Assembly: GCA_040905965.1 (NCBI GenBank)
Contig: JBBDQP010000107.1
Span: forward strand, 1 to 15,492
Direction: 5' to 3'
Length of the DNA stretch: 15,492 nucleotides
DNA from: DATHWB01 sp040905965
GTDB taxonomy: Bacteria; Actinomycetota; Acidimicrobiia; Spongiisociales; ZC4RG35
Part shown: piece after piece, positions 7,242-13,292 of the stretch
Position numbering within the stretch: the first letter of the stretch is position 1
Layout of the letters: each line of letters begins with the position of its first letter
Made by a program: the position numbers and the translations under genes
Notes under the pieces: model-generated
The model's database searches: none
What the model saw: only the letters and a program-made list of their open reading frames with translations
Told to the model about the DNA's origin: nothing

Positions 7242-8156
7242 ATGGACTTCATCACCCAGTGGTTTACCGACGGAGACACGACCGGACGCATCGTTCTCAC
7301 CGTTGTCCTCATCGGCGCGCTGTTCGTCGTCCGGTGGCTCGTTCTGCGAGCAGTCCACGCCAGGCTCGAACATGGAACAGCCACCTTCCGAACCAAGAAG
7401 TGGGTTGGCTACGCCGTCACGATCATCGGGATCGTGGGTCTCGTCCGAATCTGGTTCGGCGGCTCCGGTGGCATCACCACCTATCTCGGGATCCTGTCGG
7501 CCGGTGTCGCGATCGCTCTTGCCAGCGTGCTGGAGAACCTGGCCGGATGGGCCTTCATCGTCTCTCGGCGGCCGTTCCGAGTGGGGGATCGTGTCGAGAT
7601 CCAGGGTCGGGCGGGCGATGTCGTCGACATCCGGGCATTCCGGTTCTCGATGCTCGAGATCGGAAACTGGGTCGCCGCCGACCAATCCACAGGCCGGCTG
7701 ATCCACGTCCCGAACGGCAAGGTCTTCTCAGAACAGGTCACCAACTACACCGAAGGGTTTCCCTACATATGGGATGAGATCGGGGTCATGGTCACCTTCG
7801 AATCCGACTGGAAGAAGGCTGAACGCCTCGTCGGTGAAGCGCTCAGCGCTCACGCCCCCGACACCAGCGAGTCGGCCATCGTCAATGCGATACGGGAGGC
7901 CGGTCAGCAGTACCTCATTCGGTACCGTCATCTCACGCCGACCACGTATGTGAAAGCTCAGGACTCCGGTGTGACGATCGCGGGCCGATATCTCGTCGGG
8001 GTGCGAAGCCGCCGCTCGGTATCCGACGCCCTGTGGAGGGCGATCCTCGAGGCGTTCGCGGCCGAGCCCGATGTCGACCTGGCGTATCCGACGACGCGTA
8101 CGGTGCTTCCGGGCGGAGTGGTCATTCGGTCGATTCGGGGAGAATCCCAGGAGTGA
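7242..8156 (+). CDS. Small-conductance mechanosensitive channel, MscS family
   Basis: This 304-aa inner-membrane channel would open under membrane tension and release solutes on hypo-osmotic shock. Three helices fit the minimal MscS design: TM1 about 15-38, TM2 about 53-72 and the pore-lining TM3 about 77-106 (GILSAGVAIALASVLENLAG, rich in Gly/Ala). The MscS beta domain follows directly with PFRVGDRVEIQG and GDVVDI, then LIHVPNGKV and NYTEG, ending in an alpha/beta C-terminal part. Size is close to the E. coli protein (286 aa). I chose ATG 7242 because the -10 box TAGCGT lies eight bases upstream. ATG 7194 would add 16 residues of non-membrane sequence and has no ribosome binding site. The next gene lies 29 bases downstream and has its own -10 candidate. 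Confidence 0.88.
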   Translation: MDFITQWFTDGDTTGRIVLTVVLIGALFVVRWLVLRAVHARLEHGTATFRTKKWVGYAVTIIGIVGLVRIWFGGSGGITTYLGILSAGVAIALASVLENLAGWAFIVSRRPFRVGDRVEIQGRAGDVVDIRAFRFSMLEIGNWVAADQSTGRLIHVPNGKVFSEQVTNYTEGFPYIWDEIGVMVTFESDWKKAERLVGEALSAHAPDTSESAIVNAIREAGQQYLIRYRHLTPTTYVKAQDSGVTIAGRYLVGVRSRRSVSDALWRAILEAFAAEPDVDLAYPTTRTVLPGGVVIRSIRGESQE

Positions 8157-8170
8157 ACCGGCGCGAGCCG

Positions 8171-8176
8171 TAGCCT
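8171..8176 (+). promoter_or_regulatory. Candidate -10 box of the 266-aa protein gene
   Basis: TAGCCT ends nine bases before the GTG at 8186, in the 29-base gap after the MscS gene. No ribosome binding site is seen. The spacing is at the long edge of the leaderless pattern, so confidence is lower than for the other boxes. Confidence 0.4.
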
Positions 8177-8185
8177 GCCGGGTCC

Positions 8186-8986
8186 GTGGCTTCACTCTTC
8201 ACATTGATGCCGGCCGGCGCCGGTCCGATCCCACTCGAGCGGCTGGAAGCAGCCGCCGAGGCCGAGGACGTCCTCGTCGACTGCCTGATCGACGAGGAGC
8301 TGTATTGGCTGCGGAACGGCGAACCGCCCGATCCGCTCTATGACGAGCCCTACCTATCTGGGCTCTCCACCGAGGCGCGAGCGGCGGCGCTCGACTCGGG
8401 TCTGCGGGCCCTGATCGCCAAGGGCATGGTGGATGTCGACCCAGACGAACCGACTTCGATGGACGTCCTCGGTGTCTATCGGTTGCTGGCTGATGCCAGG
8501 CGCGACGCCCTGTCGGTGACCCGAGCCCGGTTGGACGTCGCGGGCGAGTCGACCATCCGCTTCGCCTTCCATCGCATCAGCGACACCCTCGTCCTCGTCG
8601 AAGAAGTCTCCGACGACGGGTTCCACGATTTCACATTCCAGTCGCTCGACTCGGCGGCCGCCGCCCTCGCCTCGATCTTCGACCGGCGGCGCTCGGCATC
8701 GCCGGACAGCGGGCGACATGTGCGAGTGGCATCCGCCATCGAGCTCGATCCGTCACCCGAGTCCCTCCTCGGTTCCGCCGCGCATGTCGTGTCGGTGATC
8801 TCCCGGGGGACGGGTATGGATGGAGCGAGGCACGACCTGACGCTCACGGTGTTCGGGCTGACGGACGGCGTCTGGGCCCACTGGATCGAACCGGGAGACG
8901 CGACTCACGTGATGGCGCAGGCGGGAGCGGCCGACCTTTTCGTGCTGGCTGCCGACGCCATCGCCGGAAGAGCGTCCACCCGCTGA
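8186..8986 (+). CDS. Uncharacterised 266-aa protein, possibly EspG-like
   Basis: I do not recognise this protein with confidence. It is soluble, acidic and without signal peptide or membrane helix. It appears to have two halves. The first holds an alpha-helical stretch (about 65-83, LDSGLRALIAKGMVDVDPDE), a helix with LLADARRDALSVTRARL, then beta strands and a helix ending at IFDRRRS (about 172). The second half repeats a strand-rich plan and ends in VMAQAGAADLFVLAADAIAG. This order loosely recalls EspG-type chaperones of ESX secretion: a helical short-repeat segment followed by two beta/alpha halves. No ESX gene is visible nearby, so that is only a hypothesis. Codon use (G/C at third positions) matches the neighbours, and the GTG start has a -10 box in front. 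I am confident it is a real gene, not of its function. Confidence 0.8.
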   Translation: MASLFTLMPAGAGPIPLERLEAAAEAEDVLVDCLIDEELYWLRNGEPPDPLYDEPYLSGLSTEARAAALDSGLRALIAKGMVDVDPDEPTSMDVLGVYRLLADARRDALSVTRARLDVAGESTIRFAFHRISDTLVLVEEVSDDGFHDFTFQSLDSAAAALASIFDRRRSASPDSGRHVRVASAIELDPSPESLLGSAAHVVSVISRGTGMDGARHDLTLTVFGLTDGVWAHWIEPGDATHVMAQAGAADLFVLAADAIAGRASTR

Positions 8987-9014
8987 CCTCCCGGTGTCGG
9001 CCGATTGGCACTGG

Positions 9015-9043
9015 TAACGTCACGGGAAGTCGTACGCGAGGAG
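9015..9043 (+). promoter_or_regulatory. Promoter box and ribosome binding site of the GlsB-like gene
   Basis: TAACGT (9015-9020) is a -10 candidate 30 bases before the start. GAGGAG (9038-9043) lies seven bases before the ATG at 9051. This is a leadered mRNA of about two dozen bases, unlike the neighbouring upstream gene. No good -35 is seen. Confidence 0.5.
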
Positions 9044-9050
9044 TCGCACA

Positions 9051-9308
9051 ATGCTCGGTCTACTTTGGTTGCTGCTGATCGGTCTCGTCGCTGGGTTCAT
9101 CGCTCGGGCGCTCGTTCCGGGGCCGGACCCCATGGCCTGGTGGCAGACGATGCTGCTCGGGGTCGTCGGTTCGTTCGTCGGTGGCTTTATCGGGTCGCTG
9201 CTCGGTGGTGGCAACATCACCGACGTCAATTCGTCCGGCATCCTCCTTTCCGTCGTCGGCGCAGTGGTGGCCCTTCTCGTCTACCGGATGGTCAACCGAC
9301 GCGCCTGA
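9051..9308 (+). CDS. GlsB/YeaQ/YmgE family small membrane protein
   Basis: This is an 85-aa hydrophobic protein with three predicted helices (about 3-20, 30-52 and 60-79). It carries the family pattern WLLLIGLVAGFIARALVPG at the N-terminus, then GVVGSFVGGFIGSLLG and a final SVVGAVVALLVYR. These proteins (also annotated as transglycosylase-associated protein) are widespread in bacteria, often stress-induced, and of unknown biochemical function. The name does not imply enzymatic activity. The start has a clear GAGGAG ribosome binding site. A probable second small membrane protein begins 11 bases after the stop, so the two may share a transcript. Confidence 0.85.
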   Translation: MLGLLWLLLIGLVAGFIARALVPGPDPMAWWQTMLLGVVGSFVGGFIGSLLGGGNITDVNSSGILLSVVGAVVALLVYRMVNRRA

Positions 9309-9319
9309 GAAGCGGACCC

Positions 9320-9478
9320 TTGTCCCAGGGCAGACCGCCCCCTGAGTGGCTGATCGGACTCGGGATCGCCATCGTGGTCGTGCTCGTCGGCGTCCTCATT
9401 GCCTCGATGCTCGGAGCCGGAGACGATCCCACTTTCGCTGACGGCCTCGGTTGGTTTCTCGGCGACTCCCTGTCGTAG
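9320..9478 (+). CDS. Putative 52-aa single-helix membrane protein
   Basis: From TTG at 9320 the frame reads MSQGRPPPEWLIGLGIAI and continues into one strongly hydrophobic helix (about residues 10-30, IGLGIAIVVVLVGVLIASML) followed by an acidic tail (GDDPTFADGLGWFLGDS). Third codon positions are mostly G or C, as in real genes here. GAGAAG (9307-9312) lies seven bases before TTG and overlaps the upstream stop. No ATG or GTG in this frame lies upstream without entering the GlsB-like gene. The residues N-terminal to the TTG are shadow sequence of that gene. I do not recognise a family. It could be a small stress or assembly protein next to the GlsB-like gene. The rare start and short length keep confidence moderate. 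Confidence 0.5.
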   Translation: MSQGRPPPEWLIGLGIAIVVVLVGVLIASMLGAGDDPTFADGLGWFLGDSLS

Positions 9479-9481
9479 AGC

Positions 9482-9501
9482 CAGGCGGCGTCCCCCGCCT
9501 G
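9482..9501 (+). terminator. Hairpin after the small membrane protein genes
   Basis: CAGGCGG and CCGCCTG form a 7-bp perfect stem around a CGTCCC loop, starting four bases after the stop at 9478. There is no T-tract, as is common for actinobacterial hairpin terminators, so it is a candidate only. Confidence 0.4.
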
Positions 9502-9541
9502 CCCATCCGCTGCCCGGTACGACCGTTCGAAACTCGGGGGC

Positions 9542-9571
9542 TAGATTCGGCTGACCGACTGATCTGGAGAG
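9542..9571 (+). promoter_or_regulatory. Promoter box and ribosome binding site of the thiolase gene
   Basis: TAGATT (9542-9547) is a -10 candidate; transcription would start about 20 bases before the ATG at 9575. GGAGAG (9566-9571) is a good ribosome binding site, with the GGAG core five bases before ATG. No clear -35. Confidence 0.5.
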
Positions 9572-9574
9572 TTC

Positions 9575-10759
9575 ATGCGCGAAGCCGTCATCGTCTCGAC
9601 CGCCCGTACGCCGATCGGCAAGGCATACCGGGGGCTGTTCAACGACACCGAGACACCATCCATGGGGGGCATGGCGATCGCCGCCGCGGTCGAGCGCGCC
9701 GGGGTCGAAGGCGCCGAAGTGGACGACCTGATCATGGGCGTCGCGATGCAGCAGGGAACACAAGGCATCAACTCCGCTCGCGTCGCCGCCATCGCCGCCG
9801 GACTCCCGACCTCGGTGTCGGGGATGACGATCGACAGACAGTGTTCTTCCGGTCTCATGGCCGTTGCCACCGCCGCCAAGCAGATCGTGATGGATGGGGC
9901 ACCGATCGTCGTGGCGGGCGGGATGGAGTCCATCAGCCTCGTGCAGAACGAGCACATGAACATGTTCCGGGCGGCGGATCCGGCCGTTCTCGAATCCGAG
10001 CCGCACATGTACATGCCGATGATCGACACTGCCGAAGTGGTCGCCGAGCGCTACGGCATCGGCCGCGACGTCTGCGACGAGTACGCCCTTCAATCCCAGG
10101 AGCGGGTGGCGGCTGCCCAGGAGAACGGCCTGTTCGACAACGAGATCATCGAGGTGACCACGACGAAGGCCGTCGTCAACCGCGAGACCGGTGAGACCAC
10201 GAAAGAGCAGGCGACCATGCGCCTCGACGAGGGCAATCGGCCCGGCACCACCCTGGAGGGCCTCTCTCAACTGCCGCCGGTGCGAGGTCCAGGTAAGAAC
10301 GTGACCGCGGGAAACGCCAGCCAGTTGTCCGACGGTGCCGCAGCTCTCGTCCTGATGGAAGCTGCGGAGGCCAGCCGCCGTGGCCTGGACCCCCTGGGGT
10401 ATTACCGGGGGATGGCGGTCGCCGGTGTTGATCCCGATGAGATGGGGATCGGACCTGTGTTCGCGGTGCCGAAGCTGTTGGAGCGGAACGGGCTGACGAT
10501 CGACGACATCGACTTGTGGGAATTGAACGAGGCCTTCGCGGTCCAGACTCTCTACTGCAGAGACACTCTCGGCATCGACAACGAGATCTACAACGTCAAC
10601 GGTGGCGCCATCTCGATCGGTCATCCGTACGGGATGTCGGGGGCTCGCATGGTTGGCCACGCTCTCCTCGAGGGGAAGCGACGCAAGGCGAAGTATGTCG
10701 TCGTGACCATGTGTGTCGGTGGCGGGATGGGCGCCGCCGGACTCTTCGAAGTCGCGTGA
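9575..10759 (+). CDS. Acetyl-CoA C-acyltransferase (thiolase)
   Basis: This is a 394-aa thiolase of the degradative or biosynthetic type, which cleaves or forms 3-ketoacyl-CoA with CoA. The N-terminus MREAVIVSTARTPIGKAYRG is a family hallmark. The catalytic residues are all present: nucleophile C90 in DRQCSSGL, H350 in GGAISIGHPYGMSGAR and the second cysteine C380 in TMCVGGGMG. The NEAFA motif (residue about 317) is also intact. Length matches the family. I cannot separate a fatty-acid beta-oxidation enzyme from acetoacetyl-CoA thiolase on sequence alone, and no hydratase or dehydrogenase partner is in the window. The stop overlaps the next start as TGATG, so it is cotranscribed with the quinone oxidoreductase. 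Start is set by the GGAGAG ribosome binding site. Confidence 0.92.
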   Translation: MREAVIVSTARTPIGKAYRGLFNDTETPSMGGMAIAAAVERAGVEGAEVDDLIMGVAMQQGTQGINSARVAAIAAGLPTSVSGMTIDRQCSSGLMAVATAAKQIVMDGAPIVVAGGMESISLVQNEHMNMFRAADPAVLESEPHMYMPMIDTAEVVAERYGIGRDVCDEYALQSQERVAAAQENGLFDNEIIEVTTTKAVVNRETGETTKEQATMRLDEGNRPGTTLEGLSQLPPVRGPGKNVTAGNASQLSDGAAALVLMEAAEASRRGLDPLGYYRGMAVAGVDPDEMGIGPVFAVPKLLERNGLTIDDIDLWELNEAFAVQTLYCRDTLGIDNEIYNVNGGAISIGHPYGMSGARMVGHALLEGKRRKAKYVVVTMCVGGGMGAAGLFEVA

Positions 10760-11739
10760 TGAAGGCGCTGCGCTGTACCGAGCTCGGTCCTGCTTCGAAA
10801 CTCTCTGTTCAGGAGGTCGATGACCCGACCCCCGGTTCCGGCCAGGTGGTGGTCGATGTCGAGGCTGCCGGTCTCAACTTCCCCGACACCCTGATCATCC
10901 AGGGCACCTACCAATCCAAGCCGGACCTGCCGTTCTCGCCGGGGGGAGAGGCGGCCGGTGTCGTCTCCGAGGTCGGTGAGGGAGTCGAGGGAATCTCCGT
11001 TGGAGATCATGTCATCGCGCTGTCGTCCCACGGCGCTTTCGCCGAGAAGTGGGCGACGGACGCAGGTTCGGTGATCCCAGTGCCAGAGGGTCTCGACTGG
11101 TCCGAAGCGGCCGCCTACGGCCTCACGTACGGAACTTCCTACTACGCCCTCAAGAACCGGGCTCGTCTCCAGCCCGGCGAGACCCTGCTCGTGCTCGGAG
11201 CATCGGGCGGTGTCGGCTCGGCCGCCGTCGAGTTGGGAAAGGCGATCGGTGCGACCGTCATCGCCGCCGCCTCGACGTCGGAGAAGCTCGAGTGGGCGGA
11301 GGGTCTCGGCGCAGATCACCTCATCAACTATCGGAACGAGGACTTACGCAAGAGGTTGGCGGAACTCACGGACGGGCGAGGGGTGGACGTGGTCTACGAC
11401 CCGGTCGGCGGTGACATCACCGAGATGGCAGTTCGGTCGACGGCGTGGAACGGTCGACTGGCGGTCGTCGGGTTCGCGGCTGGCGACATCCCGACGATTC
11501 CACTCAACCTGACCCTGCTCAAGGGAATGTCGATCGTTGGCGTCTTCTGGGGGAGGTCGATCATGCAGGAGGAACCCGAACTGCATCGGGAGAACTTCGC
11601 GGAGATGGCGGGGATGATCGCCGACGGACGGATCCGGCCCAGGGTGAGCGCCGAGTTCTCTCTCGACGAATACGAGGCAGCCTTCGCGATGTTCACCGAG
11701 CGGAAAGTCATGGGCAAGGCGGTCTTCCGCATCCGGTAG
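10759..11739 (+). CDS. Zinc-free NADPH:quinone oxidoreductase (MDR family)
   Basis: This 326-aa protein is a medium-chain dehydrogenase/reductase of the quinone oxidoreductase group. It starts MKALRCTELGPASKLSVQEV and has GLNFPDTLIIQGTYQ (GroES-like substrate domain), PFSPGGEAAGVV and the nucleotide-binding turn GASGGVG at 147-153. Ligands of the structural and catalytic zinc sites are absent, as expected for this branch. The protein ends in the typical MGKAVFRIR. By family knowledge it reduces quinones or alpha,beta-unsaturated carbonyl/acyl substrates with NADPH. Being overlapped with a thiolase (TGATG, sharing one base) suggests an acyl-CoA or enoyl context, which is inference. ATG at 10759 is the natural start; codons upstream lie inside the thiolase gene. 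Expression is probably by coupling, since only a weak purine stretch precedes it. Confidence 0.88.
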   Translation: MKALRCTELGPASKLSVQEVDDPTPGSGQVVVDVEAAGLNFPDTLIIQGTYQSKPDLPFSPGGEAAGVVSEVGEGVEGISVGDHVIALSSHGAFAEKWATDAGSVIPVPEGLDWSEAAAYGLTYGTSYYALKNRARLQPGETLLVLGASGGVGSAAVELGKAIGATVIAAASTSEKLEWAEGLGADHLINYRNEDLRKRLAELTDGRGVDVVYDPVGGDITEMAVRSTAWNGRLAVVGFAAGDIPTIPLNLTLLKGMSIVGVFWGRSIMQEEPELHRENFAEMAGMIADGRIRPRVSAEFSLDEYEAAFAMFTERKVMGKAVFRIR

Positions 11740-11742
11740 CGT
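11737..11742 (+). promoter_or_regulatory. -10 box of the beta-glucosidase gene, probably leaderless
   Basis: TAGCGT overlaps the TAG stop codon of the oxidoreductase gene and ends seven bases before the ATG at 11750. It equals the box before the MscS gene. No ribosome binding site lies in the ten-base gap, so the gene may be read from its own leaderless mRNA as well as by readthrough. Confidence 0.45.
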
Positions 11743-11749
11743 CGATCGC

Positions 11750-13066
11750 ATGCAGTTTCCCGACACCTTCGTTTGGGGGGTGGCGACCGCGTCGTATCAG
11801 ATCGAAGGCGCCGCCGAGGAAGACGGTCGGGGCGAATCGATCTGGGACCGGTTCTCCAAGACTCCCGGCAAGGTGCGGGGTGGTGACACGGGCGATGTGG
11901 CCTGCGATCACTACCACCGAATGCCGGAAGACGTCGCCTTGATCGCTGCGCTGGGCGTCGACGCCTATCGGTTCTCCATTGCCTGGCCCCGGGTGATGCC
12001 GGACGGGACCGGCGAGGTCAGCCACCGCGGCCTCGACTTCTACGACCACTTGGTGGATGAACTTCTCGAGGCGCGGATCACGCCATTTCCGACCCTCTAT
12101 CACTGGGACTTGCCGCAGGCCCTGGAGGATCGCGGAGGATGGCGGAGCCGTGTGACTGCCGAAGCGTTCCTCGATTACGCCACCGCCGTCACCGGTCGTC
12201 TGGGTGATCGGGTGAAGCGGTTCGTGACTCTCAACGAGCCGTGGTGCTCGGCGATCCTCGGACATTTGAGCGGCGAGCACGCGCCGGGACTGCAGGACAC
12301 GACGTCTGCGCTGTCGGCCGCTCATCACCTGATGCTCGGCCACGGTCTTGTTGCCCAACATCTCCATGCGGACGGGTTGGAGGCCGGGTACGTGGTCAAT
12401 CAGGAGACGAAACTGGCCGCATCGAACCACCCCTCGGACGTCACGGCGGCCCGGATCGCCGACGAGAAGATGAACGGCTGGTTCCTCGATCCGGTGGCTG
12501 GCCGCGGGTATCCGGAGGGCGCCGTGAGGGATTACGACTGGGATGAGAGCCCGGTGCTCGGTGGCGACCTCGACATCATCGCCGAGCCGCTCGACTTCAT
12601 CGGGCTCAACTACTACACCTCGTCGGTCGTGGCCGACCCGCACCTGGCCGACTCGGACCGTGACGTCCGTCGATATGACGCCGAAGAGGTGACCGACATG
12701 GGCTGGCCTGTCGTTCCCGGCGGCCTCACCGTCCAGCTCCGAAAGCTCTCCGAGGACTACGCCTTCGGGGAGATCTTCGTCACGGAGAGCGGAGCCGCCT
12801 ATCCCGACGCGGTGGGAACCGACGGCACGGTCGACGACCAGGACCGAATCTCCTATCTCCGTCGGCACTTCCAGGCGGCGAGCGACGCGATCGATACCGG
12901 GGTACCGCTGGCTGGCTACTTCGTCTGGTCCCTGATGGACAATTTCGAGTGGGCGTTCGGCTATTCGAAACGATTCGGTCTGGTTCACGTCGACTACTCG
13001 ACGCTGCAGCGCACACCGAAGGCGAGCTACGACTGGATGCGCGAGGTCCTCGGGGCGGTCGACTGA
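11750..13066 (+). CDS. Beta-glucosidase, glycoside hydrolase family 1
   Basis: This is a 438-aa cytosolic GH1 (beta/alpha)8-barrel enzyme that hydrolyses beta-glucosides and similar substrates with retention. It opens with the signature FVWGVATASYQIEGAAEEDG. The acid/base is E163 in TLNEPWCSAILGH. The nucleophile is E346 in FVTESGAAYPD, where the family usually has TENG; the serine after the glutamate is a mild variant. WSLMDNFEWAFGYSKRFGLVHVDY near the C-terminus forms the glucose-binding end. No signal peptide, so it needs imported disaccharides or glycosides; no sugar transporter is in the window. Length (about 440-450) is usual. The ATG has a leaderless-type -10 box seven bases upstream. 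It ends 226 bases before rpoB. Natural substrate is not known. Confidence 0.92.
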   Translation: MQFPDTFVWGVATASYQIEGAAEEDGRGESIWDRFSKTPGKVRGGDTGDVACDHYHRMPEDVALIAALGVDAYRFSIAWPRVMPDGTGEVSHRGLDFYDHLVDELLEARITPFPTLYHWDLPQALEDRGGWRSRVTAEAFLDYATAVTGRLGDRVKRFVTLNEPWCSAILGHLSGEHAPGLQDTTSALSAAHHLMLGHGLVAQHLHADGLEAGYVVNQETKLAASNHPSDVTAARIADEKMNGWFLDPVAGRGYPEGAVRDYDWDESPVLGGDLDIIAEPLDFIGLNYYTSSVVADPHLADSDRDVRRYDAEEVTDMGWPVVPGGLTVQLRKLSEDYAFGEIFVTESGAAYPDAVGTDGTVDDQDRISYLRRHFQAASDAIDTGVPLAGYFVWSLMDNFEWAFGYSKRFGLVHVDYSTLQRTPKASYDWMREVLGAVD

Positions 13067-13070
13067 CACC

Positions 13071-13084
13071 CCGGTCGGGACCGG
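13071..13084 (+). terminator. Possible terminator hairpin after the beta-glucosidase gene
   Basis: CCGGT and ACCGG pair around a CGGG loop (or six pairs with a two-base loop), four bases after the stop codon at 13066. No T-run follows. It could keep readthrough from entering the rpoB promoter region. Confidence 0.4.
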
Positions 13085-13103
13085 CATCGTCGAGCCTCAT
13101 TCG

Positions 13104-13133
13104 TTGACACATTTCCCCGCGATGCCGTATGCT
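13104..13133 (+). promoter_or_regulatory. rpoB promoter P1 (sigma70-type)
   Basis: A perfect TTGACA (13104-13109), an 18-base spacer and TATGCT (13128-13133) make the best promoter match in the window. Transcription would begin near 13140, giving an untranslated leader of about 150 bases to rpoB. Confidence 0.7.
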
Positions 13134-13215
13134 GCGCTCAGCCGAAAGGCGACGTCTACCGGCCGTCGACACCGTTCGACACCGGAAGTGGCGTCCGACA
13201 ACGGAATATTTCGTT

Positions 13216-13245
13216 TTGAGATGCGTTGGTCGCTCGTGCTAACGT
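13216..13245 (+). promoter_or_regulatory. rpoB promoter P2 (sigma70-type, extended -10)
   Basis: TTGAGA (13216-13221), an 18-base spacer and TAACGT (13240-13245) lie 47 bases before the rpoB start. TGC directly before the -10 box gives an extended -10. The A/T-rich run just upstream (13203-13215, GGAATATTTCGTT) could serve as an UP element. The leader would be about 40 bases and would hold the ribosome binding site. Confidence 0.6.
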
Positions 13246-13280
13246 GCTCAATCTGGTTGTCCGGACCCACCACATTCGTT

Positions 13281-13287
13281 TAGGAGG
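13281..13287 (+). promoter_or_regulatory. Ribosome binding site of rpoB
   Basis: TAGGAGG ends five bases before the TTG at 13293. It is the strongest Shine-Dalgarno sequence in the window and identifies the rare TTG as the start; no ATG or GTG in frame lies between it and residue 73. Confidence 0.85.
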
Positions 13288-13292
13288 CAATT

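Noticed and set aside
9281..10660. 459-codon minus-strand frame opposite the thiolase
   Set aside because: It is fully antisense to a thiolase with all catalytic residues intact, has low-complexity His/Asp/Gly composition and no promoter or ribosome binding site.
11708..13087. 459-codon minus-strand frame opposite the beta-glucosidase
   Set aside because: Same cause: it mirrors the GH1 gene and shows no domain.
13163..13207. Repeated TCGACACCG and the CCGTT/AACGG pair between the two rpoB promoters, considered as an operator or attenuator
   Set aside because: The repeats are short and imperfect and do not form a convincing hairpin with a T-run. They may be chance in this base composition.
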